Below, piece after piece: positions 31,135-39,034 of a stretch of DNA of 51,211 bases (the stretch's first letter is position 1; every line of letters starts with the position of its first letter). The notes under the pieces were generated by a model. It was given only the letters and a program-made list of their open reading frames with translations, ran no database searches and was not told the origin of the DNA. Origin of the DNA: Patescibacteria group bacterium. GTDB taxonomy: Bacteria; Patescibacteriota; Microgenomatia; UBA12405. Where the stretch lies: assembly GCA_018902845.1 (NCBI GenBank), contig JAHIPV010000023.1:1-51211 (forward strand), given 5' to 3'. The position numbers and the translations under genes are program-made.

Positions 31135-32208
31135 CTAATTTACAAACAAATTCTTTTTAAAAAATTCTATATCCAATTTTACCACTCTCCCCCAATTTTT
31201 ACTCAAATTATGATCATCACCTTCATAAACTCTTAACTCCACATCCTTACCCAATTCTCTTAATCTACTTTGTAAATCCTCCTGCCACTCCACTTTGCAC
31301 CAAACATCAGCACTACCCTGATGAATCACAATCGGCCCATTTATCCAACTATAATAATTTTCAATTGCATATCTTCTAGCGTCATATTTCCCCTCAAATT
31401 CCCTTAATGCCAAAACCACCACCTCTCCCCCGTCGGCCAATTCACTGGCAGTATCCAAAATACTTTTTGGAAACGGGTTAGTCATCGGTGCCCAAAGCAC
31501 TGTAGGATAAAAAGCTCCAGTAATCTCTAAAATAGACATGGCAATTTGCCCCCCATTACTATGAGCCCAAATTCCAATTTTCTCTTTATCTACAAAATCA
31601 AGTTTTCTCACAACTCCAACCAAATCCAACACTCCAATCACCTTCTCAAACCTAGCCTCCATCATATCCAAACTTTCAGAATCAGATCCACCGTAACCCA
31701 AAAAATCTAAACTTATAGTTACAAAACCAGCCTTAGTCAACTCATCAGCCACTCGCCAACTTCCAAAGCCACTATAATACCCTTCCTTATCAGCATACCC
31801 CCTAATCATAATTATTATTGCAACGTCATCCTGAGTACAACGAAGGATCCCCTCAGTGACAAAACAACCTTCTGGATAATTAATCATTCCAGTAATCCAC
31901 TTATCTTCACTCTTATATCTAATCTGTCTTGTCTCAAATCCAAATTCCCTCGTCCTATATCCTAAGTTTTTTCTTCTCAGTTCCACCGCTTCAATTCCAT
32001 CTAAAATCTCAAAATCTCCACTCCCAAATTCTTCATTCACATATCTAGTTCTTAAACTATCAAAATCATATCTTTCCAGCCCACCTAACTGCCTTGGCTG
32101 TTGGCGGGTCTCTTTCGGACTTATAATCCCAACACTATTCCAATACAAAAAACACCCCATTCCCATTGTCACCAAAATAACTACAAAAATCCCCACAAAC
32201 TTCTTCAT
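31135..32208 (-). CDS. Membrane-anchored alpha/beta hydrolase (peptidase S9-like)
   Basis: 357 residues. An N-terminal hydrophobic segment (FVGIFVVILVTMGMGCFLYW) anchors or exports it. The catalytic domain shows IIMIRGYADKEGYYSGFG (oxyanion region), the nucleophile elbow GIWAHSNGGQIAM, an Asp near HQGSADVWC and the His in YEGDDHNLS. This is the prolyl-oligopeptidase/acyl-hydrolase layout. A dispersed repeat is inserted in frame just before the oxyanion region (FVTEGILRCTQDD). It is the first gene of the minus-strand cluster, 5 bp before the PfkB gene. Substrate unknown. Confidence 0.82.
   Translation of the reverse strand: MKKFVGIFVVILVTMGMGCFLYWNSVGIISPKETRQQPRQLGGLERYDFDSLRTRYVNEEFGSGDFEILDGIEAVELRRKNLGYRTREFGFETRQIRYKSEDKWITGMINYPEGCFVTEGILRCTQDDVAIIIMIRGYADKEGYYSGFGSWRVADELTKAGFVTISLDFLGYGGSDSESLDMMEARFEKVIGVLDLVGVVRKLDFVDKEKIGIWAHSNGGQIAMSILEITGAFYPTVLWAPMTNPFPKSILDTASELADGGEVVVLALREFEGKYDARRYAIENYYSWINGPIVIHQGSADVWCKVEWQEDLQSRLRELGKDVELRVYEGDDHNLSKNWGRVVKLDIEFFKKNLFVN
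31823..31860. repeat. GTCATCCTGAG repeat inside the alpha/beta hydrolase gene
   Basis: ACGTCATCCTGAGTACAACG then AAGGATCCCCTCAGTGAC is the common intergenic repeat of this window, here read in frame on the minus strand as FVTEGILRCTQDDV. Confidence 0.8.
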
Positions 32209-32290
32209 AGCACTCCAATTTTAACCCAAAAGAAAACAGATAATTCCCCCTTTATTTATTTTCTTATTTAAGTTACAATACCCTCTAACC

Positions 32291-32325
32291 AAAGACAGTA
32301 GGCTTTGAAACGTCCTACCGAGGTC
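32291..32325 (+). promoter_or_regulatory. Ribosomal protein L10 leader (autoregulatory RNA)
   Basis: AAAGACAGTAGG...CCTACCGAGGT just before rplJ. GTAGG pairs with CCTAC and the conserved CCTACCGAGGT box is that of known L10 leaders, where L10-(L7/L12)4 binds its mRNA and represses rplJL. It is a short form, ending 3 nt before ATG 32329. Confidence 0.8.
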
Positions 32326-32328
32326 AAT

Positions 32329-32847
32329 ATGCCAAATCAAGCTAAAATATACCAAGTTCAAGATATCACCCAAAAACTTCAAGACGCCAAGTCTACGGCT
32401 CTGCTTCAATATCAAGGTCTTACAGCAAAAGAGATCAACACTCTAAGAGCAAAAATCAAGGAAACCGGCGGTGTAATGGAAGTGGCTAAAAACACTCTAA
32501 TAATCCGAGCCCTAAGAAACATTGGCATCAAACTGCCGGAAAAATTAATTAAACCCACTGCCCTTGCTTACTGCAATTCTGATGAAATTGCACCATTAAA
32601 AGAAATAGACAAAGTCAACCAAGACAAAAAACTAACCGAGTTTAAATATGCCATTTATCAAAAAAAACTACTTTCAACCAAAGATTTGGAAAAACTACTC
32701 AAATTGCCAAGTCATTCCACTCTTATTGCCCAGCTCATCAGAGACCTTAATAGCCCCTTGCAAAAACTCATTTACAGCCTTAAATTCAATCAAATAAAAT
32801 TATTATTATTATTAAAAGCTCTTGCTGAAAAACAGCAAGCCAACTAA
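32329..32847 (+). CDS. rplJ: 50S ribosomal protein L10
   Basis: 172 residues from ATG 32329; the track start (TTG 32305) lies inside the L10 leader. IYQVQDITQKLQDAKSTAL and YQGLTAKEINTLRAKI, then EVAKNTLIIRAL, are the rRNA-binding domain; the C-terminal helix (about 150-172) would bind L7/L12. It forms the base of the stalk recruiting translation factors and the autoregulator of the unit. Confidence 0.96.
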   Translation: MPNQAKIYQVQDITQKLQDAKSTALLQYQGLTAKEINTLRAKIKETGGVMEVAKNTLIIRALRNIGIKLPEKLIKPTALAYCNSDEIAPLKEIDKVNQDKKLTEFKYAIYQKKLLSTKDLEKLLKLPSHSTLIAQLIRDLNSPLQKLIYSLKFNQIKLLLLLKALAEKQQAN

Positions 32848-32946
32848 TGTCATCCCGAGCGCAGTCGAGGGATCTCATAACCACCTAAACAAGTTAATAA
32901 AAAACCATAAATTCAAAAATTAGAAATTAAAAATTTAAAATTTCCA
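32848..32946. repeat. Repeat-filled gap between rplJ and rplL
   Basis: GTCATCCCGAGCGCAGTCGA then GGGATCTCAT is a copy of the dispersed palindrome starting 1 bp after the rplJ stop, followed by AT filler (AAAAATTAGAAATTAAAAAT). The two ribosomal genes are probably still one transcript. Confidence 0.65.
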
Positions 32947-32951
32947 ACAAT

Positions 32952-33380
32952 ATGACAGACAAAAAAACAAAATCCGCCTCTGGCGGAACCACCAAGCTTG
33001 ATTCCAAGCTTCAAAAAATTATAGATGAAATAAGCAAACTCTCAATTCTGGAACTTTCAGAACTGGTAAAAGCTATTGAAGGAAAATTCGATGTTCAAGC
33101 AATAGCAGCAACTCCCACCGCTTCCACAGCTCCCGTAGCTGGAAGTGAAGCTCCGGCAGTCGAAGAAAAATCGGAATTTGAAGTAATTATTACTGATGCT
33201 GGCACTAACAAAATTGCTGTAATCAAAACTGTTCGAGAATTCAAACAGGAACTAGGCTTAAAAGAAGCCAAAGACCTTATTGACGCTCCTCCAGCCAATC
33301 TTGGCACCATGAAAAAAGACGCCGCCAACGAAGCCAAAACCAAGCTCGAAACCGCCGGCGCCCAAGTGGAACTCAAATAA
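32952..33380 (+). CDS. rplL: 50S ribosomal protein L7/L12
   Basis: 142 residues, longer than the usual ~120-125. An N-terminal extension (TDKKTKSASGGTTKLDSK) precedes the dimerisation helices (LQKIIDEISKLSILELSELV), an Ala/Pro hinge and the factor-binding domain (EFEVIITDAGTNKIAVIKTV, LGLKEAKDLIDAPPANLG). The extension includes a CCGCCTCTGGCGG palindrome read as SASGG. It recruits elongation factors as a stalk protein. Confidence 0.97.
   Translation: MTDKKTKSASGGTTKLDSKLQKIIDEISKLSILELSELVKAIEGKFDVQAIAATPTASTAPVAGSEAPAVEEKSEFEVIITDAGTNKIAVIKTVREFKQELGLKEAKDLIDAPPANLGTMKKDAANEAKTKLETAGAQVELK
32971..32988. repeat. Short palindrome CCGCCTCTGGCGG inside rplL
   Basis: The same 13-bp palindrome occurs between genes at about 28140 and, modified, at 35030. 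Here it contributes SASGG to the N-terminal extension of L7/L12. Confidence 0.6.
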
Positions 33381-34889
33381 CTATCTGACTTTTTCTATCA
33401 TTCCATCCGTAGTCAACCACATCCCCAGCTTTCTAAATAATTTCTCGTCAGAAACAGAAGGCTTATGGGTTGTATGTATATAACAAGATTTTAGTCTAGA
33501 CAAAAACCTTAAAGCCTTTTTAGCCAAAGGATTATCTCTGGCAGAAACAGCTAAAGCCAACAAAGCCTCAAAACAATCCAAGCTAAATGACCTATCTCCA
33601 AGCTCTTTTTTAAATTTATTTATTTGCATAATCACAGATTTAGATATCAAATCAAAATCATCGGGAATTTTTCCAATCCTCTTAATAGCATTCAAAACAA
33701 CAGCCGCTTCAGCATGTAACAATTTAGAATTTTTACCCACAATTACTTGTCCATCATCCAGCTCAATCGCCGCTCCACAAAAAATCCCTTTTTCGCCCTT
33801 ATACTTACCTTCCATTGCCTCCCTTCTAGTCTTCCTCGCCTCCACAACAGTTTTTAAATAATTCTCACTAATCCCAATCCTATTCATAATCTCCTTCATA
33901 CGATTCAAAACCACCACATCCAGCAAACCATTTTTATACTCCTCCAAATATCTAAACCAATACAAAATTATTCCCTTTTTGGCACCTTCACACACCACCT
34001 TATCATCTATTATTCCATCATTAATACAATTTACCCCCATATCTGTAGGCGATTTATATTGCCTGGAAAAATTTTTTTTATCAAGCACCCTATCAAATAT
34101 CTCTTTAATGATCGGAAAAGCTTCTACATCCCGATTATAGTTAACAGTTTTTTTACCACAAGCTTGTTTGTGATATTTATCTATCAAATTAAAATCCCCC
34201 AAATCAGCCGTAGATGCTTCATAGGCCTCATTTACAAGATGCCTTAGCTTCAAATCCCAAACGGGAAAAGTCTCAAACTTAGCATAACCGGAATTAATTC
34301 CTCTTTTAGCATCTAAATATACTTGCCCTAAACAAGTAGACAATTTACCAGACCCCGGTCCGGCTCCCCAAACTACCACCAAAGGTTTACTTCCTTCAAT
34401 ATAATCATCTCTTCCATAACCTTTCTTAGACAAAATCTTACCTATCTCTTTCGGATATCCGTTTATTTCCATTCGTTTGTAAACTTTTACTCCCATCCTT
34501 TTTAATCTTTTCTCAAATTTTTCTACTTCTATTTCGCCATCAAAACGATTAATAACTACACCCAAAACCAATAATCCACTCTCTTTTAAAATACCTAAAG
34601 CCTTAATTGTAGCCTCATCATAACTTACACCCCAATTACCCAAAATTTTCCTCTCAGTAAGTTGTTTGGCCGATACACAAAAAATAATTCCCAAATCCTT
34701 TTTCAAACTTTTCAAAAGAGTTAACTTGGCATTGGCATCATATCCGGGCAAGACCCTACTGGCATGAAAATCATCCAAAAGCTTGCCACCAAATTCCAAA
34801 TAAAGCCTACCAGAAAACTTAGACAACCTTTCCTCAATGGCTCTTTTTTGTACACTCAAATATTTTTTGGTATCAAACCCCAATTTCAT
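33381..34889 (-). CDS. DUF1846 family protein
   Basis: 502 residues, the usual family length. MKLGFDTKKYLSVQKRAIEE, then LYLEFGGKLLDDFHASRVLP and YDANAKLTLLKSLKKDLGII are hallmark segments, as are VVWGAGPGSGKLSTCLGQVY and GYAKFETFPVWDLKLRHLVN. The structural family has a nucleotide-binding-like part; the biochemical role is unsettled. It converges with rplL (1 bp apart). Confidence 0.92.
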   Translation of the reverse strand: MKLGFDTKKYLSVQKRAIEERLSKFSGRLYLEFGGKLLDDFHASRVLPGYDANAKLTLLKSLKKDLGIIFCVSAKQLTERKILGNWGVSYDEATIKALGILKESGLLVLGVVINRFDGEIEVEKFEKRLKRMGVKVYKRMEINGYPKEIGKILSKKGYGRDDYIEGSKPLVVVWGAGPGSGKLSTCLGQVYLDAKRGINSGYAKFETFPVWDLKLRHLVNEAYEASTADLGDFNLIDKYHKQACGKKTVNYNRDVEAFPIIKEIFDRVLDKKNFSRQYKSPTDMGVNCINDGIIDDKVVCEGAKKGIILYWFRYLEEYKNGLLDVVVLNRMKEIMNRIGISENYLKTVVEARKTRREAMEGKYKGEKGIFCGAAIELDDGQVIVGKNSKLLHAEAAVVLNAIKRIGKIPDDFDLISKSVIMQINKFKKELGDRSFSLDCFEALLALAVSARDNPLAKKALRFLSRLKSCYIHTTHKPSVSDEKLFRKLGMWLTTDGMIEKVR

Positions 34890-34935
34890 ATATTACTCTA
34901 ATTATCTCATTCCCCAAAATCAACTCATACTCTGT

Positions 34936-35066
34936 CATTGCGAGAACTCCGACTTTACGTCGGAGGACGTGGCAATCCCGTCGGAATCAAAACCACATTT
35001 TTACATTTCCAACGGGATCACCACGCCGTGTCCGCCTCTGGAGGATCACTTCGTTCCTCGTGATGA
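34936..35066. repeat. Palindromic repeats between DUF1846 and the dehydrogenase
   Basis: GTCATTGCGAGAACTCCGAC...GACGTGGCAATCCCG (34936-34982) with centre TCCGACTTTACGTCGGA, then AACGGGATCACCACGCC...CCGCCTCTGGAGGATCACTT...CGTGATGACATT (35003-35068). The last unit covers the 3' end of the dehydrogenase gene. Confidence 0.75.
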
Positions 35067-36056
35067 CATTAAAAACTCCCTTATATTATCCACCGTCGTC
35101 TTTACAATTCTTTCCACTGCTTCCACAGTATTAAAAGCATTATGTGGCGTAAACACCACATCATCCCTATCTCTTAACATATGAAAACTAAGAACCTCCT
35201 TTAAATCATCCTTATTCACTCCACCCTCAGTCACCACTCGATCATCAACAACTCTTTTTTCTTCTTCTGTCACATCCAATCCAGCCCCAAATAAAATCCC
35301 TTCATTCAAAGCCCACAAAATTGATTCCGCCTCCACCACCGGCCCTCTGCAAGTATTAATCAGAATACATCCTTTCTTCATCAAACTAATATTATTTCTA
35401 TTAATCAAGTGAAATGTGTCAGGAGTAAAAGGTACATGCAAAGACACAAAATCAGACCTTTTCAAACACTCCTCCAAACTCACATACTTAAATCCCAGTT
35501 TCTTCTCCAATTTTAAATCTCTCTTCCTACCCACACCCAAAATCTCCATACCAAAACCCTTGGCCATTTCAATCATATTTTGTCCAATTCTACCCACTCC
35601 AACTACCCCCAAAGTCTTTCCAAAAAGATCCATCCCTGTCAGCCCTTCAGGGTTAAATTCTCCCTCTTCAACGGCCTGATGAGCCACTACAATTTTTTTT
35701 GCTACAGCCAAAAGTAAAGCAAATGCATATTCGGCCACAGTTCTGGAACCATATTCAGGCACATTTTTAAACACAATCTTTCTCCTCTTGCACTCATCAA
35801 TATCAATATGATCCATTCCTGTTGACCTGGTCGCTATCATCTTTAAATCCGGCAACTTAGCCAAAACTTTCTTGTTTAAAGACGAATTTACAAACACAGA
35901 CAAAACCTCATATTTCTTGGCTAATTCGATATTTTCTTCCACCACACCCTCAAAAATCCCCACCCCAAAACTATCCAAACCCGATATTTCTTTTTCAATT
36001 ATTTCCCTCTCCCAACTCTTAACTCCAAAAAACCCAATCCTAAAATCTTTCTTCAT
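35046..36056 (-). CDS. D-isomer-specific 2-hydroxyacid dehydrogenase
   Basis: 336 residues. The catalytic/NAD layout is complete: MIATRSTGMDHIDIDECKRR, the NAD loop TLGVVGVGRIGQNMIEMAKG (about 149-168), LHVPFTPDTFHLIN, ILINTCRGPVVEAES (Arg) and the Glu/His pair near LDVTEEEK and FTPHNAFNT. It reduces a 2-keto acid with NADH; D-lactate is plausible because of FYSxxxxE-like loops, but not proven. TATAAT (36063-36068) lies exactly 6 nt before ATG. The last residues (MSSRGTK) are encoded by a dispersed repeat. Confidence 0.9.
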   Translation of the reverse strand: MKKDFRIGFFGVKSWEREIIEKEISGLDSFGVGIFEGVVEENIELAKKYEVLSVFVNSSLNKKVLAKLPDLKMIATRSTGMDHIDIDECKRRKIVFKNVPEYGSRTVAEYAFALLLAVAKKIVVAHQAVEEGEFNPEGLTGMDLFGKTLGVVGVGRIGQNMIEMAKGFGMEILGVGRKRDLKLEKKLGFKYVSLEECLKRSDFVSLHVPFTPDTFHLINRNNISLMKKGCILINTCRGPVVEAESILWALNEGILFGAGLDVTEEEKRVVDDRVVTEGGVNKDDLKEVLSFHMLRDRDDVVFTPHNAFNTVEAVERIVKTTVDNIREFLMSSRGTK

Positions 36057-36203
36057 ACTCTAATTATATATTATCAAATTTTCTTTTTTCCTATCTTCCC
36101 ATATCTCATTTCACACCTCTCGTTTTCACCATTGACATACTAACCCACCTTATGTTTTACTGATTGTAGTTATTAATTACTTTGATATAAGAGGAGCCAC
36201 CCA

Positions 36204-36479
36204 ATGAATGATCAAACCATAGCACAAGACAATCCTGTGCAACAAATCCCTATGCAAAAAACTGCCAAAAAAAGGGTCGATGGAATCTCAATAGACAATC
36301 TCCCCGACTTACTAACAGTCGGCGAAGTAGCAGAACTCTTAAGAGTTTCCAAGCTCACCATCAAAAGATGGGGCAAAAGGGGTAAACTGCCAGCCATCAG
36401 AATCAATGCCAGAGGTGACCGTCGTTACCGAAAAGAAGCTGTCCTTTGGCTACTTGGTATCCAACCCAACGAAACCTAA
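36204..36479 (+). CDS. MerR/excisionase-type helix-turn-helix protein
   Basis: 91 residues. After a Gln-rich N-terminus, LLTVGEVAELLRVSKLTIKR then WGKRGKLPAIRIN and DRRYRKEAVLWLL are the HTH_17 excisionase-like winged helix. A GAGGAG site lies 9-10 nt before ATG. Such proteins act as DNA-binding regulators or recombination directionality factors; no integrase is nearby. It overlaps the convergent ruvB stop by 4 bp. Confidence 0.85.
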   Translation: MNDQTIAQDNPVQQIPMQKTAKKRVDGISIDNLPDLLTVGEVAELLRVSKLTIKRWGKRGKLPAIRINARGDRRYRKEAVLWLLGIQPNET

Positions 36480-37387
36480 ACTAAAATCCTGCCCTTCCTA
36501 GTCCTTTTTATCAATCCTTTTTTCATCAAATAAGGCTCATACACTTCTTCAATTGTCCCCACATCTTCTGTTAATGCCGCCGCCAAATTATCAACCCCAA
36601 CCGGTCCTCCATCGTACTGTTTTTTTATCACATCCAAATACTTTCTATCTGCATCAGACAACCCCATTTCATCTATACCCAGCATTTCTAAAGCCTCTTT
36701 CGTCTCCGCCAACCTTATCCTTCCATCACTATTTACCTGAGCATAATCTCTGATTCTCTTTAGTAATCTGTTAGCAATCCTTGGTGTGCCTCTAGATCTT
36801 TTTGCTATCTCAAATGCCGCCTTGTCATCAATTTTACTTTGCAAAAGTTCTGCCGTTCTCTTAACCACATCCTCAAGCTCTTCATCCTGATAAAAATCCA
36901 ATTGCTGAACATAACCAAATCGATCCCTCATTGGTCCACCCACCAATGCCATTCTAGTTGTTGCCCCAACAATAGTAAATCTCTCCAAATTCAGTCGAAC
37001 CGTTTTTGCCGACGGACCCTTGCCCAAGACTATATCCAAAACATAATCTTCCATAGCAGAATACAACGTTTCCTCAACAACTTTATTAAGCCGATGTATT
37101 TCATCAATAAACAAAATTGATCCTTTTTTGAGTCCGGTTAAAATAGCCGCCAAATCTCCCGCTCTAGCCAAAGCCGGCCCCGAAGTTACCTTGACAGAAA
37201 CACCCATTTCCTTTCCCAACAACATCGCCAAAGTAGTCTTTCCCAATCCTGGAGGTCCATAAAACAAAACATGATCCAACGACTCTTTTCTACCCTTAGC
37301 CGCATCCAAAAAAACTTTTAATCTTTTTTTTAACTTAGCCTGACCAATAAATTCATCTAAACTCTCTGGTCTTAACTTAGCTCTCAT
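36476..37387 (-). CDS. ruvB: Holliday junction branch-migration ATPase RuvB
   Basis: 303 residues, about 30 shorter than typical because the N-terminal extension is lacking. RPESLDEFIGQAKLKKRL, Walker A FYGPPGLGKTTLAMLL (about 42-57), Walker B LFIDEIHRLNKVVEE, sensor VGATTRMALVGGPMRDRFG and the C-terminal winged helix (GPVGVDNLAAALTEDVGTIE, then EPYLMKKGLIKRT) are present. It drives branch migration with RuvA. TAAAAT lies 7 nt before ATG. ruvA and ruvC are encoded upstream on the same strand. Confidence 0.97.
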   Translation of the reverse strand: MRAKLRPESLDEFIGQAKLKKRLKVFLDAAKGRKESLDHVLFYGPPGLGKTTLAMLLGKEMGVSVKVTSGPALARAGDLAAILTGLKKGSILFIDEIHRLNKVVEETLYSAMEDYVLDIVLGKGPSAKTVRLNLERFTIVGATTRMALVGGPMRDRFGYVQQLDFYQDEELEDVVKRTAELLQSKIDDKAAFEIAKRSRGTPRIANRLLKRIRDYAQVNSDGRIRLAETKEALEMLGIDEMGLSDADRKYLDVIKKQYDGGPVGVDNLAAALTEDVGTIEEVYEPYLMKKGLIKRTRKGRILV

Positions 37388-37397
37388 AACTTACATT

Positions 37398-37640
37398 TTA
37401 TACTACTGCCCTCTCACCCCTCCTCCACTCTCCAACACTTTCTTCACTTAAACATCTTCTCGGACCAACACCAACACACAATCCATGACCCAACGACCCC
37501 AAATCAATTACCCTTCCTCGCCTCCCTCTCTCGCGACAATCCTCGCAAACCTTTTCTCCAAAAGGACCCAAACCAGCCTCTGAAACCGGCCTCAACAAAA
37601 CCCCACCCCAAAAAGAACCAACCTGTACATCATCAGCCAT
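37398..37640 (-). CDS. Small Cys/Gly-rich hypothetical protein
   Basis: 80 residues from ATG 37640 (MADDVQVGSFWGGVLLRPV), not recognised. It has a CxxC pair (EKVCEDCRERGRRGR) and ends in a basic tail. TATAAT (37647-37652) lies exactly 6 nt before this ATG, which argues for the internal Met over the track start at 37685. It sits between ruvB and ruvA. Confidence 0.5.
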   Translation of the reverse strand: MADDVQVGSFWGGVLLRPVSEAGLGPFGEKVCEDCRERGRRGRVIDLGSLGHGLCVGVGPRRCLSEESVGEWRRGERAVV

Positions 37641-37680
37641 AAGTAAATTATAACACCACTTCTCACCTAAAACTCTCAGC

Positions 37681-37789
37681 GTCATCCTGAGTCACCCGCA
37701 GGGAGACGAAGGATCTCTTTCCCGTTATTCTTAATTCTTAGTTTTTGTTTTATTCATAAATCATAAATCATGCTTCATAAATCAAATTC
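37681..37789. repeat. Dispersed palindrome and AT repeats before ruvA
   Basis: GTCATCCTGAGTCACCCGCA then GGGAGACGAAGGATCTC, followed by CATAAATCATAAATCATGCTTCATAAATC-type AT units. Confidence 0.65.
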
Positions 37790-38365
37790 TTAATTTATAT
37801 TCCTCAAACACCACTCAATCTTTTGTTCCAACATTTCTACATCAACAGGTACTTTGGATACCACACCCCTGATTTCATTTTTATCAAAACCCAACTGTAC
37901 CAATCCCAAATACAACTCATCTTTTTCCAATTCAAATCCGGCCGAAGTCAAATCAAGCTCCTTTTCGCTTCCAATTTTACTTTTTAAATCTACAATTATT
38001 CTCTGAGCAGTCTTTTTCCCAATTCCTTTAATTTTTTGAAAAAAGTCTACATTAGCATCGACAATCGCTTCTCTAATATCTTCACACAAACTATTATCAA
38101 AAATCTGCATAGCGCTTTTTGGCCCCACTCCAGAAACCGAAATTAAAATCTTAAACATTTCTACATCCCTTATATCTCCAAAACCATACAAACTCATATC
38201 ATTTTCTGATACTGCCATATAAGTAAAAACTTCCACCTCCTGCCCCACTCTCCAGTTGTTTAACAATCCACTCCCCAAATTGACCAAATACCCCACTCCA
38301 CCCACATCCACCTCTCCCAGTCTTATTCCCTTTCTCAACAACACTCCTCTTAAACTCGAAATCAT
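37790..38365 (-). CDS. ruvA: Holliday junction DNA-binding protein RuvA
   Basis: 191 residues. Domain I (MISSLRGVLLRKGIRLGEVD, VGGVGYLVNL), the helix-hairpin-helix domain II (FKILISVSGVGPKSAMQIF and FQKIKGIGKKTAQRIIVDLK) and a C-terminal RuvB-interacting domain (LYLGLVQLGFDKNEIRGVV) are all recognisable. It tetramerises on Holliday junctions. 3 bp after ruvC. Confidence 0.95.
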   Translation of the reverse strand: MISSLRGVLLRKGIRLGEVDVGGVGYLVNLGSGLLNNWRVGQEVEVFTYMAVSENDMSLYGFGDIRDVEMFKILISVSGVGPKSAMQIFDNSLCEDIREAIVDANVDFFQKIKGIGKKTAQRIIVDLKSKIGSEKELDLTSAGFELEKDELYLGLVQLGFDKNEIRGVVSKVPVDVEMLEQKIEWCLRNIN

Positions 38366-38368
38366 ACC

Positions 38369-38836
38369 TTATGATACCAGCTCTCTGTTTGTCGTCATAT
38401 GCGTCAAAGCCACCGCCACCGCATCAACGGCATGATCCGGTTTAGTAATTTCATCTAATCCCAACAAATTCTTAACCATGTACTCCACCTGATCTTTGTC
38501 TGCCCTGCCATATCCAGTCAAAGCCATCTTAATTTGTAAAGGCGTATATTCTATTACTTCCAAACCATTCTTCACTCCACAAACTTTTATCACTCCCATT
38601 GCTTCGGCCACTTGAATAGCCGACTTAACATTTTTGGCAAAATACAATCCTTCGATAGCCATCGCCTTCGGTTTATATTTCTTAATTAGTTTCTCAACCT
38701 CACCATATATTCTCCCCAACCTATCACTCAAATCCATGCTAGATACCGTTTCAACACACCCACATCCAATCAATTTATAGTCCTCCACCACCCCCCATCC
38801 CACATTAGCTAAACCCGGATCAATTCCCAAAATCAT
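38369..38836 (-). CDS. ruvC: Holliday junction resolvase RuvC
   Basis: 155 residues. MILGIDPGLANVGWGVVE has the first catalytic Asp, AIEGLYFAKNVKSAIQVAEA the Glu, and TKPDHAVDAVAVALTH the final Asp pair; the KMALTGYGRADKDQV segment fits. It cleaves Holliday junctions symmetrically. TATAAT (38842-38847) lies 5 nt before ATG. Confidence 0.97.
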   Translation of the reverse strand: MILGIDPGLANVGWGVVEDYKLIGCGCVETVSSMDLSDRLGRIYGEVEKLIKKYKPKAMAIEGLYFAKNVKSAIQVAEAMGVIKVCGVKNGLEVIEYTPLQIKMALTGYGRADKDQVEYMVKNLLGLDEITKPDHAVDAVAVALTHMTTNRELVS

Positions 38837-39034
38837 ATCTTATTATAAATCTATTCTAAACAACTTTTCTCATCTTGATAAACCAAAATTTCCTCACACT
38901 TACAAATTATAGGCTAACGCAAAACATTCCCACTTTTCCACACCACCACCCCATATATTTTTACTATCTAAAATAACCAAACACTATAAGTCTAATTTCA
39001 CACTTAAAAACCTAAAACAAGCTATAATAAAAAC

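Noticed and set aside
35683-35700. Another CTGATGAG hammerhead-like core box
   Set aside because: It lies within the dehydrogenase gene and has no GAAA box or flanking stems in register.
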